Shown here piece by piece: positions 7,854 to 15,788 of a stretch of DNA of 64,000 bases. The stretch comes from JAXDMK01 sp963790325 (GTDB lineage Bacteria > Actinomycetota > Acidimicrobiia > Acidimicrobiales > AC-14), in contig CAWBNY010000002.1 in NCBI GenBank assembly GCA_963790325.1, positions 496,001 to 560,000 of the forward strand. Reading direction: 5' to 3'. The translations under genes were made by a program, and so were the position numbers. The notes under the pieces were generated by a model. It made no database searches. It saw only the letters and a program-made list of their open reading frames with translations, and was not told the DNA's origin. Numbering within the stretch: the stretch's first letter is position 1; every line of letters starts with the position of its first letter.

Positions 7854-9302
7854 GGTGGCGTCCCAGATGCGGTGTAAATCGGGACGAGCGCAGGTTCCTC
7901 GTTCATCAATCTACGCGGCGGCTGTGACAGTCTCGGTGGACTCGGTCGGCACCTCCTCGGTGGTGGTCGGGCTGAAGAGCTGACGGCGCAGGTCCTGGAG
8001 CTGGCGGACGGCGACGGGCGTCATGACCACGCCCCGCCAGCCCCGGCTGGCTCGGTCCAGCACCGCCCACACCAGGCCCAGGCAGGTGCGCTCGCCGGGA
8101 AGGCGACCGATGACCTTGACCCGGCGTCGGGTCTCGCCGAAGGTGCGCTCGATGAAGTTGGAATGACGTATCCGGCCGTGGTGGCCAGCCGGGAATCGCA
8201 GGTAGGTGGTGAGGCTGGCGAAGTCGGCCAGCAGGCAGTCGACGGCCGCCGGGAAGCGCTTCGAGTAGGTGGCGACGAAGCGGTCGGCCCGGCCCCGGAC
8301 CACGGCGATGGCCGCCTCGCCCGGCTCGGTGCCGGTGTCGTCGAAAAGGGCCCAGAACGCAGCCTTGACCTCCGCCTGGTGCTCGACGGGCACCTTGGCC
8401 AGGATATTTCGGGCCCGATGGATGAGGCAGCGCTGGCGCAGGCTGTGGGCGAAGACCAGCTCGACGGCGCCGATGAGGCCGGGGGCGCCGTCGGAGATGA
8501 CCAGCAGCGGCGCCCGCAGTCCCCGGGCGACCATGTCCTCCAGGAAGCCCCGCCAGGCGTCGGTGGACTCCGAGGAGCCCGGTTCCAGGCCCACCAGCAC
8601 CGGTCGTCCCTCAGTGGTGATGCCCCACGCGGCCAGCACCGGCTCGGCCCGGGCCCCGTCGTGGTAGCGGAAGTGGCTGCCGTCCAGGTACAGGTACTCG
8701 AGGGCGACATCGGACAGATCCCGCTTCTTCCAGGTGTCGAACTCGTCCTTGATCGCCTCGCACACCCGGCTCACCGTGGACTTGGACAGGGCCGCCTCGG
8801 AGCCGAGGGCCTCGGCCAGGGTGGCCTCCACGTCTCGCACCGAAAGGCCCCGCACGAAGCCGGCGATGACGAGAGACTCCAGGGCGTTGGTGCGACAGAC
8901 CCCGATGCCCAACAGCCGGGAGGCGAAGGCCTCGTCGGTGCCCCGCAGCTTCGGGCGCTCGATGGTGACGGGCCCGGCGGTGGTCTTGATCGTGGTCGGG
9001 CAGTGGCCGTTGCGGCTGCCGAGCCGGGACCGATCGCCGTGGGCGTAGCGCTCACGACCCAGGAACTCGGTGACCTCGGCCTCGATGGCGGTCTGCAGGA
9101 GCAGGCGTACGCCCAGGCGGGCGACCTCCTCCAGCACGTCGCCCAGCTCACGGTCGGAAGCGAACAACTCATCGATGTCGGCGCGGACGCGCTCGAGGGG
9201 GGATACTCGGGTAGACACGGGTGTGGGTTCCTTTCTCTGCTCGGAAGGCTTCGAGAGGAACCTACGCCCGTCGTCTATTTACACCGGGGACCGGACGCCA
9301 CC
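7854..9302 (-). mobile_element. IS256-family insertion sequence, complete
   Basis: 1449-bp element with imperfect terminal inverted repeats. The left end reads GGTGGCGTCC, 7 bases, GGTGTAAAT (7854-7879). The right end is its reverse complement with the same 7-base spacing (9277-9302). The flanks carry a 9-bp target duplication differing at one base: GTCCCATAA (7845-7853) and GTCCCAGAA (9303-9311). One intact transposase gene fills the element. The single mismatch in the duplication suggests the insertion is not very recent or that one flank mutated. Confidence 0.88.
7911..9218 (-). CDS. IS256-family transposase
   Basis: 435-aa mutator-type transposase, intact. Catalytic triad candidates are D179 in YLYLDGSHF, D243 in LVISDGAPGL and E357 in SNFIERTFGETRRR, and the C/H region RQRCLIHRARNILAKVP typical of the family is present. 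The N-terminal DNA-binding part includes TEFLGRERYAHGDRSRLGSRNG. GTG start at 9218 is preceded by AAAGGAA. It moves the 7854-9302 element by cut-and-paste or copy-out steps with 8-9 bp target duplications, as known for IS256. Confidence 0.95.
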   Translation of the reverse strand: MSTRVSPLERVRADIDELFASDRELGDVLEEVARLGVRLLLQTAIEAEVTEFLGRERYAHGDRSRLGSRNGHCPTTIKTTAGPVTIERPKLRGTDEAFASRLLGIGVCRTNALESLVIAGFVRGLSVRDVEATLAEALGSEAALSKSTVSRVCEAIKDEFDTWKKRDLSDVALEYLYLDGSHFRYHDGARAEPVLAAWGITTEGRPVLVGLEPGSSESTDAWRGFLEDMVARGLRAPLLVISDGAPGLIGAVELVFAHSLRQRCLIHRARNILAKVPVEHQAEVKAAFWALFDDTGTEPGEAAIAVVRGRADRFVATYSKRFPAAVDCLLADFASLTTYLRFPAGHHGRIRHSNFIERTFGETRRRVKVIGRLPGERTCLGLVWAVLDRASRGWRGVVMTPVAVRQLQDLRRQLFSPTTTEEVPTESTETVTAAA

Positions 9303-9388
9303 GTCCCAGAACGACGGGGTCCAGGGTCGTGAGGCATATCCCTGATATCAGCGGCTCGGCGACGGCCGACTCCGTGTAAACCGGTGAG

Positions 9389-9775
9389 ATGGAAGGCGAC
9401 GAGTTCGACCAAGTGCGCAGGATCGCACTGGCCTTGCCGGGCGTCACGGAGCGCATAAGCCACGGCGAGCCGTGGTTCTCCGTGCAGGGCAAGCGCCCGC
9501 TTTGCTAGTTCCACGACAACCACCGCGGCGACGGCCGCATCTCGCTGTGGTGCCCCGCCCCGCCTGGCGTGCCCGCCGACCTGACGGCGAGCGAACCAGA
9601 CCGGTCCTTTCACCCGACGCCGACGGCGTCGGGAGTGTTCGCCACCTGTCTCGGCGTCTACCTCGACACCGGTGGTGATGACCGCGTCGATTGGGGCGAG
9701 ATCGCCGGCATCGTCGAAGACGCCTTCCGGACCGTCGCGCCGAAGGCGCTCATCGACGAACTCGACCACCGCTGA
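9389..9775 (+). pseudogene. MmcQ/YjbR-family protein with in-frame stop
   Basis: About 128 codons of a MmcQ/YjbR-like DNA-binding-fold protein: MEGDEFDQVRRIALALPGV, then HGEPWFSVQGK, an in-frame TAG at 9506-9508, then FHDNHRGDGRISLWCPAPPG and YLDTGGDDRVDWGEIAGIVED up to the stop at 9775. Relatives have two ordinary residues (usually a hydrophobic pair) where the stop lies. Everything else is collinear, so a point mutation is the simplest reading. It sits just downstream of the IS256 element; function of the family is poorly known. Confidence 0.78.
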
Positions 9776-10092
9776 TTCCGCGCGCTGGACCTCGTCCCAT
9801 AAGAACGGCCTGCCCGGTGGGGACCGACCGTCCCCCAACGCCGGCCGTGGGTCACGGTCTACCGCTGCACGGCCAGGGCCAGGCCAGGGCCAAACGCTCG
9901 GCTCGAACCCGCACATGGTGGAGCGCCCATAACGTCGCCGGCGCTGCCGGTGAAAGACCCATGCGACAATGCCGGCGATCGGGCGTTCATCGATCAGCCT
10001 CGCCACGCACATCGCCCCGGTCTCGTGACTTCGCGCTTGCTCGTCAAGCCCAGCAGGCGCGCGCTGGACCTCCCCTAACACGAAGGTTCCCG
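9776..10092. other. Intergenic with a 60-bp dispersed repeat
   Basis: Space between the YjbR remnant and the recombinase. Its only notable content is 9981-10040, which matches 26049-26108 at 54 of 60 positions. Otherwise no gene, start signal or structure was recognised. Confidence 0.55.
9981..10040 (+). repeat. 60-bp dispersed repeat, copy 1
   Basis: Begins GGGCGTTCATCGATCAGC. The second copy is at 26049-26108 on the same strand with 6 differences. Both copies translate in one frame to a similar short peptide (RAFI-Q-RHAHRP-LV-S), suggesting a fragment of a once-coding sequence. Identity unknown. Confidence 0.6.
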
Positions 10093-11006
10093 ATGCAAGC
10101 AGCCACGGCAGCTCAACTCGTCCCCCCGAGCCCACCGCTGTTCGACGAGACCCGTCTGGCCGTCAGCGGATTTCTGGTTCGCTACTCCGGCATCACCCGC
10201 ATCGGCTACGCCACCGACCTACGCGCCTGGTTCGGGTGGTGTGCCGAAGCGAAGCTCGAGATCTTCGGCGTCCGGCGCGCCCACATCGAGATGTTCGCCC
10301 GGTGGATGGAGGAGGAGCGCCATCTGGCCCGGGCCACGATCGGCCGTCGGCTGTCGACGGTGGTCGGCTTCTACCGGTTCGCGGTCGTCGACGGCTACAT
10401 GGCCGAGTCGCCCGCCGAGCACGTCCGCCGTCCGAAGATCGACACCGAGTCGACCACCCTTGGTCTCGACCGCATGGAGCTCGGCGCCTTCCTGGCCCAG
10501 GCTACGGCCGCCGGGCCGGTTGATCATGCTCTGGCCGGCCTGCTCGGCCTTCTCGGGCTGCGGGTCACCGAGGCATGCTCCATCAACATCGAGCACCTCA
10601 GCACCGAGCGCGGACATCGCACGGTGAAGATCATGGGCAAGGGCGGCAAAGCCGCCGTCATACCGTTTGCCTCCCCGCGTTGGCCGGGCGATCGACCTGG
10701 CTGCCGACGAGCGGACGAGCGGGCCGGTGCTGCTGTCGCGTTCCGGACAGCGCCTCGACCGCCACGGTGCCACCCGCATCGTGCGGCGAGTCGCCCGCAA
10801 GGCGGAATCCCAAGAGGATTTCGCCCCACTCGCTGCGCCACAGCTTCATCACCGCCGCCCTCGACGCCGGCGTTCCCCTCCGTGACGTCCAGATCGCTGC
10901 TCGTCATGCCGATCCCCGTACGACAACGCGCTACGACCGGGCCCGCCACAACCTGGACCGGCATGCCAGCTACGTCGTTTCCGCATTCGTAGCCGGAGGG
11001 GCCTAA
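10093..11006 (+). pseudogene. Tyrosine recombinase/integrase, frameshifted
   Basis: About 305 codons of a site-specific recombinase split over three frames. Frame 1 (ATG 10093) has the N-terminal SAM-like core-binding domain (YSGITRIGYATDLRAWFGWC, ATIGRRLSTVVGFYRF) and the first catalytic Arg in LGLRVTEACSI. An extra T in the run 10666-10668 shifts to DLAADERTSGPVLLSRSGQ. Loss of one G and one C near 10804-10811 shifts to SPHSLRHSFITAALDAGVP, ARHADPRTTTRYDR (H/R box and Tyr). All catalytic residues survive. Every lesion is a homopolymer length change, so sequence error is possible. The last 316 bp are repeated at 2720-3036. Confidence 0.87.
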
Positions 11007-11016
11007 CCGCCCCTCC
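10995..11016 (+). terminator. Hairpin at the recombinase 3' end
   Basis: GGAGGGGC (10995-11002) and GCCCCTCC (11009-11016), perfect 8-bp stem with the TAA stop in the loop. Identical arms to the hairpin at 3000-3021. Confidence 0.5.
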
Positions 11017-11131
11017 CGGCACGTATGCGCTACCTCGGCTCACCGTCGGGGTGACCAGCAAGCCGATTCAATGCATTATGCCCAAGCGTTGGAAAGCCGT
11101 CGACGCCACGAATCGACTAGCGGGGCGCTCT

Positions 11132-11926
11132 TCACGGTTCTGACGAGCCGCCCTCGACTAGCGCTTGCCTCAACGCTTCCGTCGCCCGAGACAAGACCGC
11201 CCGGACTGCCCGAGCGGACGTACCCGTAACCTCTGCGACTTCCGAAATGCTAAGTCGATCGACTAAGACAGCAACCAAGTACGCGCGTTGCCGCGACGTC
11301 AATGAGGCGTGCGCGGCCAGCTCCAGAACGGCGCCGACGCTAGCGCCGCTGGACCACTCCGCCGCTTCGGCCGACGTCTGCTCCCATATGGCCTCCCGTC
11401 TACGCCGTCGTCGCTCCGAGCGCAGCAGCATTAAATAGGACTGTAGGGCGCTGTTAACGAACCAACCCGCATGATCAGGGACGGACTGTAACCGGTCTGC
11501 GAACTGAGCGGGGTCCCTCGCTATCTTCAACAACACGTCCTGAGCGGCGTCCTCCGCGTCAGCGCTAGGGAAGCCGCGATGGGTGAGCGCATTAACCATA
11601 ACGCTCCTAGCGAATGCGATCTGGATAGCATCCGGCTGTGACGCTTGTTCATAATCTCCCAGGGAACGGCGAGGTCGTCGCTGCTGTGGTGATTGCGTCT
11701 CGGGGTGCAGCACCTCGCTGAGCCTTTCGGTAAGCGAGGCTCTAAGAATCGTACGAATGTCAGGCTTCGATCGTAATGGCTTCGATTGTGACGTTAAGGC
11801 TTGCGCAGGCTGCTTCGTCCTGATCCGAGCAGCTTCCGCAGAGGCATACTGCTCGAACTCGTGCAACACTGCGTCAAGTCTCGCATCTGGCGGCTGCGTC
11901 ACGTATCGTAGTCGTCCGGTGGTCAT
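11132..11926 (-). CDS. Sigma-70 family (ECF-like) RNA polymerase sigma factor
   Basis: 264-aa protein with an unusual N-terminal extension (about 110 residues, rich in Gln/Arg/Ser), then a sigma region 2 (MVNALTHRGFPSADAEDAAQDV, FVNSALQSYLMLLRSERRRR) and a sigma region 4 HTH (ASLTSRQRAYLVAVLVDRLS, ISEVAEVTGTSARAVRAVL). The start at 11926 is set by the ATGA overlap with the upstream 119-aa gene, which shows translational coupling. The coding sequence is less GC-rich than the backbone and uses A/T-ending codons, pointing to acquisition. No adjacent anti-sigma gene is seen, unless the 119-aa protein plays that part. Confidence 0.82.
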   Translation of the reverse strand: MTTGRLRYVTQPPDARLDAVLHEFEQYASAEAARIRTKQPAQALTSQSKPLRSKPDIRTILRASLTERLSEVLHPETQSPQQRRPRRSLGDYEQASQPDAIQIAFARSVMVNALTHRGFPSADAEDAAQDVLLKIARDPAQFADRLQSVPDHAGWFVNSALQSYLMLLRSERRRRRREAIWEQTSAEAAEWSSGASVGAVLELAAHASLTSRQRAYLVAVLVDRLSISEVAEVTGTSARAVRAVLSRATEALRQALVEGGSSEP

Positions 11927-12282
11927 AGTCTCGGCGCCCAATCTCCACGATAGATTGCAGAATCATAACGATCGAGGATCAGCCACGCCGCCGCGACACA
12001 CAGCTGCTCCCACTCAGCTGCCGTAGACATCGAGACGCCTCGATCGATAATGTGACGATACAATGACTCGTCCTGATCCAATAGACTCGCGACAAGCACG
12101 GCAAGAGTAGGAAAGTTCGGGTCTGGCGCCTCCTTGAGGTGCCGACGATAAATTTCACGGAAGCCCTGGATCGACCGGAAGTAGTCAGTGCGCGGACAGG
12201 CCTCGTCTACCCAGTGGTCAAGACAGGCACGGCTCGCTGCGGCACGCATAATCATCGGGACACTCACCGTCATAACATGCAA
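11923..12282 (-). CDS. Hypothetical protein coupled to sigma factor
   Basis: 119-aa protein without recognised domain. It is predicted soluble and largely helical, begins MHVMTVSVPMIMRAAASRAC, and contains WVDEACPRTDYFRSIQGFREIYRRHL and two tryptophan-rich stretches near the end (AAAWLILDRY, AIYRGDWAPRL). It lies 70 bp downstream of the OLD nuclease gene and shares ATGA with the sigma gene. Its position suggests it works with the sigma factor (an anti-sigma, adaptor or sensor) or as a small partner of the nuclease; both are guesses. Composition matches the AT-richer island. Confidence 0.7.
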   Translation of the reverse strand: MHVMTVSVPMIMRAAASRACLDHWVDEACPRTDYFRSIQGFREIYRRHLKEAPDPNFPTLAVLVASLLDQDESLYRHIIDRGVSMSTAAEWEQLCVAAAWLILDRYDSAIYRGDWAPRL

Positions 12283-12301
12283 ACCGGGAGTTGCACAGTA
12301 A

Positions 12302-12327
12302 CGGCGGTCTGATGCGTCAGACCGCCG
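12302..12327 (-). terminator. Hairpin between OLD nuclease and the 119-aa gene
   Basis: An 11-bp perfect stem (CGGCGGTCTGA with its complement) closed by the tetraloop TGCG. It lies just past the OLD stop codon (12353) and before the start at 12282. There is no clear U-tract, so it could be a weak terminator or attenuator setting lower expression of the downstream pair. Confidence 0.55.
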
Positions 12328-12352
12328 GTACGCCGAACCATCAGCACGTTGA

Positions 12353-14087
12353 TCAGTTCACGCCGCTAATGAACTGGACCAAGCGATGTACCTCTTCGCG
12401 AAGGTCCATGACGTTCAAATCGACACCATGGCTGACAACGGCCTGAGCTACACCGACCTTATCGATTGAGGAGAGCCGTTCACCCGTCTTAATCTGCACG
12501 AGCAAAGCGTCACCGTAAGGATCGCCGGTCCAAGGGCAAGACGCCACCGTTGGATGTACAGTCCGAACCGCCGCTGCCAACGAAGCGGGAGTGATGTAGT
12601 TCTCGATCGTCCTTCCCGCCGTAACCCACAAGTGAGATGTGCGGTTGGTGTCCACCTCCGATTGAATCCGCAGGAGTCGCTTCTTCAGCGTATCAAGCGC
12701 TGCCTTGCGATCAGAATCTGCGACAACAGCGAAGTGCTGCTGTATACGTCGAAAGGGTACGCGACTGTCGTCCTCCGTGCCTTCTGCGACGGCACTGAGG
12801 CGTTCTAGTGAGCGCGCCTCCGTAAAACATGATCACGTAATGAACACCCTCAACGAGATGGCCGTTAGAGACCTGCTCGATCCACGCTTGCAGATAGATG
12901 CGATCGGAGGGGCCCTCAACCCATACAACGCAGTTTGCCTGCAGTATATCGGAGGCGCGATAGCCAAGATCGTCCAAGAGCTCGATCACACCCGAATCGA
13001 GCGCACGTAATACCCTTGTGGCACTGTCGTGCAACTGCGTACGGAACACCGGAGCGCGAAATGCATCTATCAGATGAGCGGAGTGTGTCGAGACAACTAG
13101 TTGTGCAACTGTCCGGTCCCGTAGGTGGATCCCGAGCTGTCGCTGAAGCTTCGGATGGAGATGAACTTCCGGCTCCTCAATACAAAAGATGTCGTCAGGG
13201 TAGGCTACGGTGGCAGCGACGATGAGAAGTGCATGCTCATAGCCAGTGCCGAAGGACTCCAAGGGCCGGTGCTCACCATCAATGATTAGTTCGAGTGAAC
13301 TACCATTTCCGCGCGGGACTACATAGTCGCAGGTTTGAACCTCCAGGAGTGTGGCGAGGCCGTCGCAGATTGATATATACGCCCGTTTCAGCTCCTCCTC
13401 TCGGAATCCGGCGTTCTTGACGCGGTCGAGCCGATTGACCAGGCCTGCACCATCAAGGTTCCAAGCGTCAAGGGTATCAGGAGCACTCGATGTGATTCGA
13501 CGATGTGCTGGGATGAACTGTACCCTTGGAGTTTCGACGAGCGCATTAGCAGTCAGCCACTCAAGCACGCGCCGTAGGTCGTCATCGCGCTGGCCACCGC
13601 GTGTGCTTGTCAGTTGTGCGGATAAGTTAGACCAAAGGTCGGCGTTGGTGGATGCCAAGATGCTATCGACCCACCTCGGGTCTAGCTCGAAGATCCCTGC
13701 AAGCTTTGGGGCGCGATACTGGATCCAGTGACGATCAGTTCCAAACGTGAACAGGTCTGCCGTGAGCGCTTCCGTGATCGCCTCACGCAGCGCCTCCGGC
13801 ACCATGTCGATACTCACTGGCCATCGTACGACTAAGGGAGGTGGTTCTCGACCGGCTACGTGGTGCGAATCAAGGTCTTCCTGAAACGTGGAACTGCCAT
13901 TTCGTCCCACAAGTGCGGCACGGACGCCCCGGGCATGCCGATGAAACACAGAAAGGAGGTTGGACTTACCGGTGTTATTAGGGCCAACGACGAGGGTGAT
14001 CCGCTCTAGGGGACCGAGGAGCTGAACTTGTGACGGAAAGGAGCGGTAACCGCCGATTCCTAAGCCAGGAAATAGTACCGAGGTCAC
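12353..14087 (-). pseudogene. OLD-family ATPase-TOPRIM endonuclease, one frameshift
   Basis: About 578 codons. The N-terminal ABC-like ATPase has Walker A GPNNTGKS (residues 35-42), a central linker and FCIEEPEVHLHP (Walker B and D-loop), then STHSAHLIDAF. The TOPRIM nuclease follows: CVVWVEGPSDRIYLQAW (catalytic Glu), YVIMFYGG, and after a shift near 12803 (one extra base) FAVVADSDRKAAL (the DxD motif) and VTAGRTIENYITPASL to the end. OLD proteins nick or cut DNA and are known from phage P2 and from anti-phage systems (GajA of Gabija is one class). No UvrD-type partner is adjacent, so it is a stand-alone type. Low-GC island gene. The shift may be decay, a programmed event or an error. Confidence 0.85.
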
Positions 14088-14708
14088 GCCGCTACGCTAC
14101 AGAGTTCGCCGTCCCTCGCACCTCCGGTGCACGCCCTCGTCGCCGGGGGGCCAGCTCCCCGATGCTCACGAAGTCCTGCAGCGCTCGCGTCCTTGGGTCT
14201 CGCCACCGTGCTGATGGCCGCGAAACCGATGCATCGTGCCTATCTCCGCTCTCACCGGGTGATCCCCGCACAGTGGAACTCACACCGTTGCAGGGTCTCA
14301 ACGTGGCTTGGCTCACCGTCGTGCTCTCGTGATGCTCTCTTCCATTCGAGGGATCGCAGAAGGGGTGCGAATCGACGCCGGCCAGGACTCGACGTGGCTT
14401 TGCGGTCTCATGCGGGTGCTGCGGTCTGAGAACGCGGAATCGCGTGCTGACATCAACCCGGCCCGGACCGGAGCGTCCGCAAATGCCGGATGTGCATCCA
14501 GTGCCTGGCGCCGGCGCCGCTCGGAAACCCTTCTGGCGTGTCGTTGTGGTGCGTCTCGGCAGCCAAACGGGGCGCTACTCCGCGCCGGACGGTCTGGCCG
14601 CTGTTCCGAATCGGTGATCTAGCCGAGCCTTTGAGCGCGAACGGCGTCCCAGTCGAGTGGCCGCGACCATGAGACGTCGCATGCAAGGTCGACGTGTGAC
14701 CGACTCGT
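14088..14708. other. Intergenic, no gene recognised
   Basis: About 620 bp at the junction of the AT-richer island and the backbone. Open frames exist on both strands, but none has a start signal or recognisable domain. No tRNA-like fold or integrase attachment site was found by eye. It may contain decayed coding sequence. Confidence 0.45.
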
Positions 14709-15695
14709 TCACATGCTGACGACGCGCTCGATTGAACGCGCGCATGTTGCAGGATCCTGAAGCCAGGGGAGATGACCGACGCCAACGATCTCGAGCTCGG
14801 CGTTCGGCATGGCAGCGACGGTCGCGTGGGCGTGGTCGACGTCGCCGACGAAATCGTTCGGGCCCCAGAGGAAGAGGGTCGGCGTGGCGATGCGGCCGAG
14901 GTCGGCGTCATCGAGCCACAGCGAGCGATGATCGAAGCGTCCCGGGAACCGGGCCGCGCGCTGGATGTTGCGCATCAGAGACGCTGTGGCCGGAAGGCGC
15001 TGGGAGTCGGTGTAGGCCTCCACCATCGCTGGACTGAGCTGGTCGACAGGGTCGCCCCACTGGCGGAAGAACCTTCTCGTCGAGCGGGGAGATGGCGGGC
15101 CGATGCGGTTGAGCACCCAGGCGATCCAGGGAACCGACAGCAACCCGAAGATCAAGGGCACCTTCGGGTTGCGCATGCCGGGAGGGCCGCCGGCCAGCAC
15201 GAGGCGGCCCACGCGATCGGGGCGGTCGGAGGCGAGCCACATCGCCCACAGCCCGCCGTAGGAGCTGCACACGAACGTTGCCGACCCGAGGCCGAACCCG
15301 TCGAGGAGCGACTCGAGGTAGCGGACACCGTGCGCTCGGATCTCGGCGGCGGGGACGTCACCGAACTCGAAGTCGCCGCTGAGACCGTGGCTGGGACGGT
15401 CCACCACCAGGGCGCGGATGCCGTGCAGGTGCTCGAGCAGCGGCACCCAGACAGCCGACGTCGCCGGCGTACCATGGACGAACACAACCGGTTCGCCCTC
15501 GCCGACGTCCATGACGAAGGTGGGACCCGGATCGCTCGGCACCAGGTGATAGCTGGGACGCACGTCGTGGTGAGCGAGCAACGCAGCGAGGCTCGACGCG
15601 TAGCGCTCCTGAACCGGCTGGCCGCCGAGGGCACGGGCGACCTCCGCAGGAGACCTGAAGTGCTGAACGGGGACGGAGCTCTCTGGAGTGGTCAT
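14709..15695 (-). CDS. Alpha/beta-fold hydrolase
   Basis: 328-aa hydrolase of the haloalkane dehalogenase/epoxide hydrolase-like group. Visible are the oxyanion loop VVFVHGTPATSAVW, the nucleophile elbow FVCSSYGGLWAM (Ser nucleophile; first Gly of GxSxG is Cys), the acid in LFLWGPNDFVGD and the His in VGVGHLPWLQDP. A cap domain lies at about residues 180-250. Start ATG at 15695 (MTTPESSVPVQH) is favoured over an upstream 15725. It stands alone, divergent from nothing recognisable and 90 bp from the end of the NTPase regulator. Substrate unknown. Confidence 0.85.
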   Translation of the reverse strand: MTTPESSVPVQHFRSPAEVARALGGQPVQERYASSLAALLAHHDVRPSYHLVPSDPGPTFVMDVGEGEPVVFVHGTPATSAVWVPLLEHLHGIRALVVDRPSHGLSGDFEFGDVPAAEIRAHGVRYLESLLDGFGLGSATFVCSSYGGLWAMWLASDRPDRVGRLVLAGGPPGMRNPKVPLIFGLLSVPWIAWVLNRIGPPSPRSTRRFFRQWGDPVDQLSPAMVEAYTDSQRLPATASLMRNIQRAARFPGRFDHRSLWLDDADLGRIATPTLFLWGPNDFVGDVDHAHATVAAMPNAELEIVGVGHLPWLQDPATCARSIERVVSM

Positions 15696-15788
15696 GACCG
15701 AACCGTGCAACATCGTGTAGTCCACCTACCAGGCCAGTTCCGGTCCACCTTCGGACCGATGCGTAGCGCGGGCTCCGGGACCGTTCCG

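Noticed and set aside
8163..9332. Large plus-strand ORF across the IS256 element
   Set aside because: It is antisense to an intact transposase with low-complexity composition and no motif.
11132..14087. A Gabija system
   Set aside because: Gabija needs a UvrD-like GajB helicase beside the OLD-type GajA; none is adjacent, and the neighbours are a sigma factor and an orphan.
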